This document shows, in pieces, positions 44,194-54,270 of a stretch of 64,000 nt of DNA. Numbering within the stretch: position 1 is the stretch's first letter; each line of letters opens with the position of its first letter. The DNA comes from Rachicladosporium sp. CCFEE 5018 (Eukaryota; Ascomycota; Dothideomycetes; Cladosporiales; Cladosporiaceae), in assembly GCA_002077045.2 (NCBI GenBank), contig KZ111140.1, positions 1,267,856 to 1,331,855 of the forward strand, in the 5' to 3' direction. Position numbers and translations under genes: made by a program. A model generated the notes under the pieces. The model did not search any database and was not told the origin of the DNA. It was given only the letters and a program-made list of their open reading frames with translations.

Positions 44194-47100
44194 CTACAAC
44201 GCTATCATGTTGCCAATTGGCACGCCCATGCTTTCAAACCAGTATCGCCTTTTGACACCTAAGCCAGTACCCAGCGCCTCTCGTGCATCCTCTATGATAC
44301 TGCCATCATCATCTAGCTTTGCAACGACGCATGCAGCACTCCGCAAAGCAGCCACGTGCTCGTCATTCCCATCGACCATTACCATCGCAATCCCGACGCG
44401 CCGCTCGACCCCGGCAGGCGTCCGCTGCATTTCGTCAAGCAAAGGTTTGATCAGACCGCTGCCAAGATGACCACCATAGAGTCCCTCGTTCGGCGCTTTG
44501 CTTTCCGGCGTTGACATAACGATCACCAGATGCAAGGCCTCTGGCGACGCTGCGAAGGCGGGTATATTGGCGAGCTTTGTACTGAACGAGCAGCCTCCGC
44601 GCTTGATGACCAGTATCTGATGGGATCGAACGATACCAAACGGCAGGCGATGATCGCAAAGCGTCGAGTCGAGGAAGTAGATAGACGTGTGTGGCAGTTG
44701 GCCGAGTTGCAGTGTCAATGGGTCTGCAGTGTCGAGCGTGAGAGGCAGGGGCGCAGCACCTGGACCAGTTGGCAGGATGGCGGGGATGAGTGTTCGCATC
44801 AGTATCGGTTGCGGTGGTGTAGCTGGTGCCACTGGTGGGTCTAACGGCAGAATCTGATCAAATATCGAGTCGAGAGCGTTATGGACTTCGAAGGTTCGAT
44901 TGCCTTCCACCGCATTCGTCCGACCAGCCAAATGCTCGTGCTTATTTGCATCAGTATTGCTGAGAGCTGGTTGCGTAAAGTCGATCACCAGATCTAGCAT
45001 TTCGAGATCTTTCACGCGTTTGAAGTTTGGATCTCCAGGCGCAACGCCATCTTGCGCTTCAGCTGACAACACGACCTTCTCATCCTTCCCAAGCGCCCAG
45101 TTGGCCACTCCAGAGACGCGATACTGCTGGCCCATGTCCAGCTCGATGGTTAATCCATCACCATTCGGTAGGATCAATGACTTTGGCTCTTGCACCATAC
45201 TCAGTCGCAAATTTGACAGCGAGCTGATCACAATTCCGTCGACGATCTTCTGAAGTGCTCCGAGGTTCATAATGCCTTTGGCGCCGTTCAAGTCGCCTGT
45301 ATTGAGGTTAGTGAAGGTGAGCGTGCTCAATATCTGCGTTCGAGTGGGTGCGCTGAAGCCGTAGGAAGGTACGAGAGACTGAGGCAAAGTCCATGGGTAG
45401 TACGTATAGTTCGTCGGACTTCGGATGTCTTCGATCGTGATTGCGGCGGAGTGTTCAGATGTAGGCTGCAAGTGAGATGATCGCGAAGCTTCGACGGGGA
45501 CCAGATGCAGCTGGGCCATCGCGGCAGCGTGGAAGAAGTCAGGGCGATCGACGATGCTGCTCCCAGTGAAGGCCGCACTTCTCCGATGGACCGGGCAAGT
45601 GGGCGCCGGCAGTATCAGTCCTTCCGCAGCTGGCTCCGTTGTCTTGCTAGGTTTGCTTTGCGTACTTGCCGATCGGTAATCGCTTGGGATGATTAAAGGA
45701 TGTCCTTCAGTAGTGAACACGATAGACGCATCCAAGTGATTGAGAGGGTGGTCTTGATCGAACAGCAAGTACAGATATTTAGCTGTCTCTCCAAGAAAGA
45801 AGCTCTCCATGCGATCTCGCTGCTCGCCTGTAGTGACATCTCCCAAATCTGCCCATCCGCAACGCGTCCAGCACCTTCGGCGGATGTCGCGTAGAGTCAT
45901 TTCGCCTACATGCAGATAGAAGTCATCCTTAGTGGCCTGGTACAGGTAGTAAGTCGATTCAATGAACTCTGGACGACCGGCCCAATGTTTGAAGTGATGA
46001 TCAATGTAGGCATTATGAGTATGCCACCGCTCTGGCAATGCGCCATATCTGGTCCACAGTGCAGCGAACAGCAGATGGCTTTCGATGGCTTCGTCCAATT
46101 CGCCAGCTAGGGTCAGAAGACCAGGATAGTACGCGCTGAGATTGTCGATCCAGGTGAAACGTGGTGCTCCGGTCACGAGATCTGCTTGACCATAGTACGG
46201 GTACTTCTCAGTCGCCGTGATCCGATGGACATGTCGCTTCACGGCGGAGTGAGCTTGTTCCCACGCTTGCAAGAACGCGTCTGAGGTGTCTGAAAGCGGT
46301 GACTCCTCGTCCTCGGCCAGGCCAGAGAACATAATCGAAGACTTCAGGGCGTACTCGAAGAAGCTGTCAACACCTGCACCTATCCCAGCAAGTGGTGGAA
46401 GGGTCCATTGACCTGTCTCCGAGTCGATGCCGTTGCCGATCAGGCCAATTGCACTTCGTCGCTGGAAGACTGCCCAGAACGCATTCTTGGCCAGCCGCTC
46501 GAATCGCATATCACCCGTCAGGCGCGAGAGAGTGGTGAACTCGAGCACCAGACTACCTGCCCCAGCTGCACAGTTCTCTGTGATCTCGCGCGATTCCGTC
46601 GAGGTGCCGTCGAGCCGACAAACACCGTCTTCGCTGTCTCGGTAAAACGGTATGCCATATCTGAGGTTGACGCGGGGGTATGGAATTCCAGTAGCAGTGT
46701 CAAACGCCGGTAGCAGGCGGCTAGCCAAGTCGTGCGCGAGGCGAAGCAGTTGTCCATTATAGACGAATCCTTCCCAGTCAATGCCTACAACCCCACTCCT
46801 CTGTTCGTGCACTTCTGGGTCATAGCCTCGAATTGGCAGCTCCCCGACGGCGAACAGGTGCGCCGACAGTAGCCCACCCACGCCCCGGATGTTTGTCTCG
46901 AAGACTTGCACTTTGCTGTCCAAATCAAACCCACAAGCTTTACTCCCGCATGGATATGCATCTCCACCGTCTCCATACAGATTCACCAGCGCTATCACGC
47001 CAGCCTGGAAGTCTCCAAGCGGACTGTGCCCATCCTGACTCTCCTCGCCCGATGCCAGTATTGCAAGCGTAGACAGCGAGTCTACCAGCGTCACGCTGTA

Positions 47101-47355
47101 ATTTCCCAGTACATCATTCAGTCCGATATCCGCGGGATCCTCTCTATTCCTGGTCTGAGGCTTGCACGAGATGGGTCGCAACTCGTCCTCAGGAAAGGCA
47201 TGTTTCATGTAGTTGGAATAGCCATGGTAGAAGAGGTCTCTCGTATCCTGTCGCAAGTGAGAGATCGTCTCATCTGTCATGCCATGACTGTGTGAGAACC
47301 ATCCGAGGCCGAGTAATGTGAGAGCCTGGAGGGGTGGCCATTTGAGGATGCGCAT
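44194..47355 (-). CDS. ER alpha-mannosidase of the EDEM/Htm1 (Mnl1) type, GH47 with PA domain
   Basis: Single exon, 1053 residues. The N-terminus (MRILKWPPLQALTLLGLGWF) is a signal peptide. The GH47 (alpha/alpha)7-barrel follows: LFYHGYSNYMKHAFPEDELR, LGNYSVTLVDSLSTLAILAS, RGVGGLLSAHL, a Glu-rich catalytic loop at AAGAGSLVLEFTTLSRLTGD, then GIGAGVDSFFEYALKS and ESTYYLYQATKDDFYLHVGE. After a linker, a protease-associated (PA) domain lies near residues 860-990 (FGIVRSHQILVIKRGGCSFS). This layout is that of Htm1/Mnl1, which trims a terminal mannose from misfolded glycoproteins, with protein disulfide isomerase, to mark them for ER-associated degradation. Extra length compared with yeast Htm1 comes from the PA domain and inserts. 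Very secure. Confidence 0.95.
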   Translation of the reverse strand: MRILKWPPLQALTLLGLGWFSHSHGMTDETISHLRQDTRDLFYHGYSNYMKHAFPEDELRPISCKPQTRNREDPADIGLNDVLGNYSVTLVDSLSTLAILASGEESQDGHSPLGDFQAGVIALVNLYGDGGDAYPCGSKACGFDLDSKVQVFETNIRGVGGLLSAHLFAVGELPIRGYDPEVHEQRSGVVGIDWEGFVYNGQLLRLAHDLASRLLPAFDTATGIPYPRVNLRYGIPFYRDSEDGVCRLDGTSTESREITENCAAGAGSLVLEFTTLSRLTGDMRFERLAKNAFWAVFQRRSAIGLIGNGIDSETGQWTLPPLAGIGAGVDSFFEYALKSSIMFSGLAEDEESPLSDTSDAFLQAWEQAHSAVKRHVHRITATEKYPYYGQADLVTGAPRFTWIDNLSAYYPGLLTLAGELDEAIESHLLFAALWTRYGALPERWHTHNAYIDHHFKHWAGRPEFIESTYYLYQATKDDFYLHVGEMTLRDIRRRCWTRCGWADLGDVTTGEQRDRMESFFLGETAKYLYLLFDQDHPLNHLDASIVFTTEGHPLIIPSDYRSASTQSKPSKTTEPAAEGLILPAPTCPVHRRSAAFTGSSIVDRPDFFHAAAMAQLHLVPVEASRSSHLQPTSEHSAAITIEDIRSPTNYTYYPWTLPQSLVPSYGFSAPTRTQILSTLTFTNLNTGDLNGAKGIMNLGALQKIVDGIVISSLSNLRLSMVQEPKSLILPNGDGLTIELDMGQQYRVSGVANWALGKDEKVVLSAEAQDGVAPGDPNFKRVKDLEMLDLVIDFTQPALSNTDANKHEHLAGRTNAVEGNRTFEVHNALDSIFDQILPLDPPVAPATPPQPILMRTLIPAILPTGPGAAPLPLTLDTADPLTLQLGQLPHTSIYFLDSTLCDHRLPFGIVRSHQILVIKRGGCSFSTKLANIPAFAASPEALHLVIVMSTPESKAPNEGLYGGHLGSGLIKPLLDEMQRTPAGVERRVGIAMVMVDGNDEHVAALRSAACVVAKLDDDGSIIEDAREALGTGLGVKRRYWFESMGVPIGNMIAL

Positions 47356-48659
47356 TGGGCTGCATTTGGTGCGCTGAAGTGGTCATTCCATTGAGGTGGG
47401 AGAGAGTACACTGTGAGCTAGGCCGATACTGCTAGAAGTGTGCAATAACGTGCGAACATGAAACTATGATTACACGAGAATGCGGACGCAAAGGAGAAGA
47501 ATGTACATCTGGTCTCGTGCTGATGATCTCACCTCACTCGGACCCAATGTGGTCCGGAAGTGGCTAAGACGGGAGCGGCTAGCGCGCTAACGTGGACGGG
47601 AGCGTTTACAAACAGTGTGTGTCTTGAGACCAGAAGCGCCGGCGAGGAGCGACACATGCCACCAATTCTACTGCACGCGTCACACCGTGGCTGATAGACC
47701 CTCAGGGCTGCTCCAGAGACAGGTGTCATCTCGAGCTGAAGTCGTGATCAGCAGATGCGCCCATCTACGGCGATGTCAATCTTACTCCCAACCTGTTTTC
47801 CAGTTCGAAGTCAACCTTGCTCTCTGCAACAGGATAGGTCCTATTAGGAGACATCGAGCCACCAGGAACGATTTCGCTGTGCTCTGTAACATTTCATGAG
47901 CAAGACCGACACAATAGCATATCTGCTAGTCAATCCGACTGACGGAGATGCTTTCGCAGAGGGCTGCGACGCGTAATCAGCCTCCAGAGATGCTCTTGAG
48001 TCCTCAAGTGTGCGAGGCGCTCAGCTCGCCGACTATGTCGTCAAGTCAATGGCTTCTCGCGCCTTCGACGACGAGCTCTTCCATAGCACCTTGAGCATCA
48101 GAACGCAGTGGATGGTCGGGAGTCTGTCGCTCGCAGCGAAGTGCTGAAACTTTCCGGCTACGTAGTAAAACTAAATGACATTCTGCTCATATCCAGACGT
48201 GCTGGCAGCAAAGTTCGCTTCGTGGCTTCAATCGCACACGTCGCGAGGCTCCTTAGAAGCCTAACATCGTATGTTCGTGTGGGTACCGTTGTAAGCGATG
48301 CCAACTTGAGCAAGGAACAAATGTTCACGTGGCGTTGACTTTCATGCACCTGCCATGCATCTTGCCTGCAGGTTTTCGTCATGGAGCTTCCACGGCTGTA
48401 TTCTTAGATGCCTTCTGAGACAAACTTTGCTGCGCGAGCAAATCCGCGAAATTTGGTGGTGCTTTAGCGAACACGAACCCTCCCTGTATCTTACCACACG
48501 CGAGTTCGCGTCCTTCCATGTGCGCCTCAGACAATGTTTCTTCACATGTGTTTCTAGTCCATCGTTTGGAGATTCTTCCACTGCTTCTAGCCTGCGTACA
48601 GCGTCATCGTATTGAGCAATATGTACATATCGTAGAGATCGCACCATAGCGATCTCGAA
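47356..48659. other. Intergenic: divergent region, GH47 gene / repeat-protein gene
   Basis: 1.3 kb between divergent starts. Short frames on both strands are unconvincing. No gene or repeat recognised. Confidence 0.45.
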
Positions 48660-51600
48660 ATGCCCAGGGACATGAGCTGGCTCAGTCCGAAGAGGCGGCG
48701 CACCACTGGCAACCTCAGGGCCGTCAATGGGACCGTCGCGACGAATGGCTTCAGCGAGGGCATCACCGAGGAGATGGAAGTGCCCAGTCCAGGAGTTCGA
48801 AGGAGTTCTGTATCAAACGGACCCACGACTCCAACAACGAGTCGACCAGCGTTGCGACCTGGCTTTTTGTCTTCGTCAACGAGCGCGCTGCCGAACAATC
48901 TCGGCGATGGAAATCTGTTCTATGCATACGCGCAAAAGGTATGATGGGAGCGTGAGGTAGGGTCGAATATGTATTAACAGCTCGAACGTAGGCCGACGAT
49001 CAACGATCGCGATTTCTTTTGACTTTCGCATCAGCTACAGTCGCCAACGAATGGTGGCTGCTGGTACAAGCGCACTTCGCCGACTGCGCGCGACCTGGCC
49101 CGCAGCTATTCTTGTTCAAGACCGACGATCTATTAGGCAAAGCATGGAAACACGCGGATTTCGCGCACCTGAAGTCAAAGTGGATGTACATACAATTCAA
49201 CGATGCTGGCAATGTTGGAGGCGCACCACAGGGCATCATACCGGTGCAGGATGCGAAGGGTCATTTGCTTGGAGGGGCAGCTGGTAGCCCGGAGGCACAG
49301 CTGGGCCAGGTGCGAAAGGAGGCGAGAAGTGTGAGGAACGAGCTCGGGGTGCTGGAGAACCACTTCGAGCGCATGATGGAGGCCGTGGAGAAGAACACGG
49401 AACAGATCGCGGCGCTTGCGGTGGGTAGGAGACAGGACGAGCACGCACTTGTGCAGGCCGTGAAAGACAACACGACGCATGCTCATGATCGGAATGGCGT
49501 CAACGGCCACACGAGTCGTCGGAGCTCTCGGGTCATCTGGGCCGTATTGGTGATTTGCTGGCACGCAACCAGGAATATGTCGAAACACTCTCGCGGCGAC
49601 AATACGAGAGTGAGCAAAAGCTGCGCGAGACTCTTGACGAGGGTAAAGGTCAAAAGCGAGCAGACTACCTGGACATGAGTCAGTTATCGTCGCATCTTGA
49701 CCGCATACAGCAGATGATGGAGACACAATCGCGGGAACGGAAAGCTAGTGCAAAGGACTTTAGCGATTCCTCCCCGAAGGTCGACTTCTCGCCAGTGACG
49801 GAGCGACTGGAGAAGGTCCTCGGGGCAGTTGTGAGCAACTCTGCTTTGATGCGCGAGATGCTCGAGGCGCGCAGCAAAGACAGTACAGGCGTGAAAGCGC
49901 CAGAGGCTGCTAAGATCGATCTTGGTCCTCTCACATTGCATCTGGAAAAGATTCACAGCGCGATTGAACAGCAATCATCGCATACGCTCGCACTCAATGA
50001 TCTCACGAAGCAGAGTCGACGTGATGCTGGAGTCGATCAGAGCAAATTGCTCAGTACTGAGCATCTGAGGAAGATCCTCACTGCGATTGAGACCGGCAAT
50101 ACTCACGTCAAAGGTCTCGTTATGCAGGGTCAGTCTTCGCCTGGAGCATCAGCGCCTTCCTTCGACACCTCCTCCTTGGAACAAAAGCTCGGCGAATATG
50201 TCCAAGCCTTGAAACAGACGCCGGATAGCGATACTAGCAACGACAGCAGTCCGCTGAGTATGAAGCTGGACAGGATTCTCGAATTGCAGCAGCACGCCAT
50301 TGCTCAATCGTGCGTCGAACTTGATCTGCCTCCACTTACACAACGACTGGACGACCTACTAGATGCTCAGCACGCAGTGGCTTCGAAGCAGCAGTAGGCT
50401 ACGACAGCGATGTCATTGCGCTTCGACAAGCTTATCGATGGGCAACAGAAGGCTGTGGATCGTGGTCCTTTCGATATTGGCCTTCTGTCGCAACGGCTTG
50501 ACGAGATACTCAGCATGCATCGTGATGCTGCGACAGATGTGCTTTCAGCGAAGGTCGATCAGCTTATCGAATCGCAGCCGCAAGTTGCGGAGCTATACGA
50601 TCCTTCGCCAGTGCTGGAGAAGCTCGACTGCTTGATCACTGAAGTGACAAACCTGAGGCTGTCGATGGACATGAAGCCGCTGCTTGGTCGGTTGACCAGC
50701 ATACACGCAACTTCTAAGAAGAGCGCAGACAGTATAGATCGTCTTGCGAAGCTCCAGCAGGATGCTAGTCGCGATGACAGGCCGTCGAACACCGACCTTG
50801 CTCCTCTCAGTGGCCACCTCGGAGATCTCCATGATGCAACACTCCAGAACGGAGCTGCACTGAGCAAGCTGCTGGAATTACACACGCCACAGAATAAAAG
50901 ACCGGTCACACCACCATCGGACTTCAGCCCTCTTGTCGAGCATCTCACTGCCCTGCATACAGCGACCAAAGACAACAGTGCGCAGCTGGCTGCACTTATG
51001 AAGTCGCAAGCAGCCGACCAGAAAGCTGTGGTCCCTGCCTCTAGTGCCGTGGACTTCACGCCCCTTGCTGAAAGACTTAGTCATATTCACACTAGTCTCG
51101 AACGACAGGCAGAAGCCGCACGATCAGTAAGCCCAAGCGGTACTGGTCAAGTGAAATTCATCATGTCGGCTCTGTCATCGCACCTCTCAAAGATCCAAGC
51201 TGTCACCGAAGCGAACGCTACCGCTGTTCAGTCATTGCGAGAGACTCACCTCGCGAGGGAGAATGAGATGCATGTGTACATCTCCACCACGAATGACCAG
51301 ATCCGCATGTTGCGTGAAGCGCAGAAGACTGCTCAGACACCTGTGCTGCAAGCCGTCGCGCGAACGACAGAGGATGTGCGATCGTTGGCGCAACACTTAC
51401 GAGGAGTCAATAAGACCATCACGGACTCGAGGGCGGCCTCCACGACGGAGCTGAAGGCCCTAGGCGAGCGGGCCAAGGCTTTCGAAGGCGTTCGCGACGG
51501 CCAAGTCAATCAAGTCCTGCGGGCACAGACGGAGATGGTGGACAGTGTTAGGGAGCTGGCCAAGGCACTGAAGGAGGAGAAGAAGGAGTGTGGTCATGTT

Positions 51601-51684
51601 GTTATACCGCCTCCGAGAAAGACTGGGAGGAAAGTAGTGGGGTTTGTATATGAGGCAAGACCAGAAAGAGGAGCTGGGAAGTAA
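48660..51684 (+). CDS. Large internally repetitive helical protein, unknown family, with an in-frame TAG
   Basis: Exon 1 is 48660-48938; a 53-nt intron (GTATGA...CGTAG) leads to 48992. About 990 codons in all. After a Ser/Thr/Pro-rich start, the junction gives NLFYAYAQKADDQRSRFLLT, then TVANEWWLLVQAHFADCARP and LKSKWMYIQFND, which looks like a folded domain. From about 49550 to 51200 the protein is built of some fifteen loosely similar units of 25-45 residues with a core like 'DFSPLVEHLTALH' (others: PLTLHLEKIHSAIE, PLTQRLDDLLDAQH, PLAERLSHIHTSLE), then a coiled coil and the basic C-terminus GRKVVGFVYEA. The frame changes between 49450 and 49515, either by an intron (49451 or 49460 to 49515 keep phase) or a frameshift. 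TAG at 50395 interrupts the frame after ASKQQ; the same frame then continues for 428 codons. I recognise no family. Confidence 0.72.
50395..50397 (+). other. In-frame TAG inside the repeat protein
   Basis: Sequence is AAG CAG CAG TAG GCT ACG. Upstream and downstream frames are the same, and both sides carry the repeat units, so the codon sits inside a coding region. A 7-bp inverted repeat (50383-50389 TCGAAGC with 50420-50426 GCTTCGA) brackets it, leaving a 30-nt loop. CAG or TGG would each restore the frame with one transition. Confidence 0.7.
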
Positions 51685-52059
51685 ATGGGTAAATGTGATG
51701 ATGAGTGACGATATGTGAAAGATCGATGCATATGATGAAGATTGGCTGCTGGACATGTTGCTATATACTGCTGTCAATAGTACTGCTGAAAGGCATGTTC
51801 GTACAGCTTTCCCTTCATCCACCTCTCAAAGACTCTGTCGAAGAATGGCCAGTGATGCCAACATACCTCTATCCGAAGGAGCAGATGCAGAGTGCCGTGC
51901 GCGACTTACGCCAATATCTGCAAGATCCGAGCAACATCGGTTTCGACCAGATCTACGATGCACACCAACGACTGTCCGATCGATCTGCGCTCCCAGATAT
52001 TGATATGGGCAAATCGTACACGCAGATTGAGCCCCGAACGTCCCAAACGGCTACTGTCC
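51685..52059. other. Intergenic between the repeat protein and paralogue A, possibly with undetected coding sequence
   Basis: All three plus-strand frames are largely open here. One reads MASDANIPLSEGADAECRAR from 51849; another holds EEWPVMPTYLYPKEQMQSAV. Part of this could be an upstream exon of paralogue A, but no splice pair that joins in frame was found. Confidence 0.35.
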
Positions 52060-52782
52060 ATGTCACAGCGCGACCATCTCGACAGTCCTGATGCAGACCT
52101 AGACGGGATACCAGACCTCTATTCGAGCCCCACTGGAACAGTGACCTTGGTCCCAAGTACAGTGCGATTGCTACGGCATACATCCACCAGTGTTCCTGCT
52201 GGCATTCCCAGTCAGAATACGGTTGTGGTCCAGCTTCCTCCTGCCACAACGGCTCAGGACGATACAAGTTCAGCTCCATGGCGCCGCCCTCGCCGCAACG
52301 CCTTGGGTCAGAGCGACTTTGTGAGTCCGCTGCTTGAGCCACATCGGCCTGCACGACCAGGACTTACATCGACAGCCATTGAGGAGCAGCAACGACTCGT
52401 CAACGAGCAGATCTGGCGAGAGCAGTTCGCCGCACTACCGGCCATAGGCGCTCGTGCTAGGAGACGTGCAACGCAACGGCCTTGCATTGAGGACGCGATC
52501 CGCCGAGCAGAGCGCCTTTTCATCCGACAAAGGACAGTGGAGATGCGATCCGGTGTCCGAGATAGCGGGACCGTAGAGGTTTTTGACATTGACGAGGAAG
52601 GCCGGGAAGATGCGTGTGTTCACCTTGCGCGATCGATCACTTTCGAAGGTAAGATGATGCTGGAGACAGAGTCCCCGCTAGGAGCTGTGATCGTCGAAGA
52701 AGTGACGAGGGCTGGTGATGGGGCGCTAGCAGCGACCCAGGAGTCTGACGAACGACGGTCAAGGAGACGGCGACCGGCGTAG
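52060..52782 (+). CDS. Hypothetical protein, tandem paralogue A
   Basis: ATG at 52060, 240 residues, no intron needed. The N-terminal half is Pro/Ser/Thr-rich and looks disordered. The second half has a helical, charged segment (TAIEEQQRLVNEQIWREQF, then IEDAIRRAERLFIRQRTVE) followed by RSITFEGKMMLETESPLGAV and IVEEV, and a basic tail (RRSRRRRPA). The helical segment and the 'ITFEG..xLET..L' motif recur in the next gene, so the two form a diverged tandem pair. I recognise no known family. Upstream frames are open, so an N-terminal extension is possible. Confidence 0.62.
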   Translation: MSQRDHLDSPDADLDGIPDLYSSPTGTVTLVPSTVRLLRHTSTSVPAGIPSQNTVVVQLPPATTAQDDTSSAPWRRPRRNALGQSDFVSPLLEPHRPARPGLTSTAIEEQQRLVNEQIWREQFAALPAIGARARRRATQRPCIEDAIRRAERLFIRQRTVEMRSGVRDSGTVEVFDIDEEGREDACVHLARSITFEGKMMLETESPLGAVIVEEVTRAGDGALAATQESDERRSRRRRPA

Positions 52783-52964
52783 TCGAAGAGAGGTGTTGTT
52801 GCGCGTTCACATAATCTTTCGAACGTTAATGGAGCGGTCTCCATTGAAGCAGAAGGTACGATGCGATTCCGTGAATGGTCGATCGCCCTTGCCAACCTAT
52901 GCCATCTTACGTTATTCCGCTTAACGTCGAATGAACAGCAGCAACCAGTTGACAGCAGTGGCAT

Positions 52965-53663
52965 ATGTCGGATAATCATCACCACGCCATCGATCGACCA
53001 GTCCCGGCGCTACCAGTGATTCAGAGTCGAGAAGCAGATTGTGGCAACCCCGGCGCTGAAATGACAACTACACCAAGCTTCAACACCAGTATCACCGGCG
53101 ACCGCGCTCAACCCAACATAGTCCACAATCCCATCTCCGACGCCCGCAACGATGTCACTCTCACGATCCCTCAACCGCTGCATCGACGCAACGCCATCTC
53201 GCTGAACCGCCCGGCACCAGCCACAATAGACCCACAGATACTAGCTCTCGGACCTGATCCACGGGACTATATCGAAGCAGAGCGTTAGGTAAACCTAGTA
53301 CTGGATCTCGCAGCAATCGAAGCAGCAGATCGGGAGTTCTACGGACCACCCAGACGACGTCGGCTAGATATCGAAAGCATCATCGGCAGCGCTGAGAGGC
53401 GGACTGTTCGACGACGAAGACCCGGAGGCAGGATTGGGGTCAGGAGCGCGTGGGCGGACGGAGAGTCTGATGATGATGATGATATAGAGGGCGCAAGAGG
53501 TGTGAGGGGAATGGCGGAGTTGACGTTTGAAGGGAGGCTGGCGTTGGAGACGGACGGGGTTTTGAGGGATGAGAGGAATGAGGAGGTGATTGTTACCGAG
53601 GATGTGATGGAAGAAGTGATGAGGAGGTGGGAAGGGTGGGTCGGCGGAGGATGCGGAGGGTGA
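52965..53663 (+). CDS. Hypothetical protein, tandem paralogue B, with an in-frame TAG
   Basis: ATG at 52965. The frame runs 107 codons to TAG at 53286-53288 and then continues without break to TGA at 53661, giving 232 codons in all. After the TAG it reads VNLVLDLAAIEAADREFYGP, then RRRRLDIESIIGSAERR, a Glu/Asp patch, and AELTFEGRLALETDGVL plus EVIVTEDVMEEV. Helix, basic segment and 'LTFEGRLALET' match paralogue A in the same order, so the part after the TAG is conserved coding sequence. If the TAG terminates translation, only the disordered N-terminal half is made. GC content rises toward the 3' end, and a GAT repeat codes five Asp. Confidence 0.6.
53286..53288 (+). other. In-frame TAG inside paralogue B
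   Basis: Sequence is GAG CGT TAG GTA AAC. The reading frame on both sides is the same, and the downstream half is homologous to paralogue A. The TAG lies in the 5' arm of a short local inverted repeat (TAGG-TAAA-CCTA). Confidence 0.65.
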
Positions 53664-54270
53664 TGTAAGATGGGAGATCTTTGCACTTGCTATGTGTTAG
53701 GTAGTCGTCGTCGGTAGATACTTAGCGAATACATAAGCGACAGCGACAAACGCAAATTGGCCGCATGATGCACAAGTCTACACTTGCTGTTCAATTCGTG
53801 TCATCGGACAGATGCGCTCGCCTCAATCGGTCGCTCCCTACGTCCGCGACGCAATATCGAATGTAACGATGACACCGATGAACGCAAGCAGGTCACGTCT
53901 AGTGATAAGTGCAGGCGTTAGAAACTGGTGGAGTTCCTGGAAGGACCACAAACGTCGTCAAAGGAAGCACTCACTGCATTAGGCTACTTTTGGCACCGAC
54001 GTCAACTTACATGCTGGTCTGTAGAAACCCCCAAAACACACCCGATGTCAGTCCAACATGCCAAAGCTGTAGTCAGTCGTCATGTTACCCCGAAAGCAAA
54101 CGCATAGCACAGCGAGCCAAGTTAAAAACGCCCGGACTGACCTGTCGCGCACACGTCGGTGCGGACCTACCGTCTTCCCAACGCCGCTTTCCGCAACCTC
54201 ACAGACTCTTCGATCGTATGGTAGGGCCCATGCGATGTTCCAGACTCGTCGTATCCGGAAGTGTCGATGA
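53664..54270. other. Intergenic between convergent genes
   Basis: 3' flanks of paralogue B and the BuGZ-type gene. Nothing recognisable. Confidence 0.45.

Noticed and set aside
50310..50397. Intron starting GTGCGT that would remove the TAG at 50395
   Set aside because: Phase does not match the continuing frame, and it would delete the repeat unit PLTQRLDDLLDAQH, which matches the other units.
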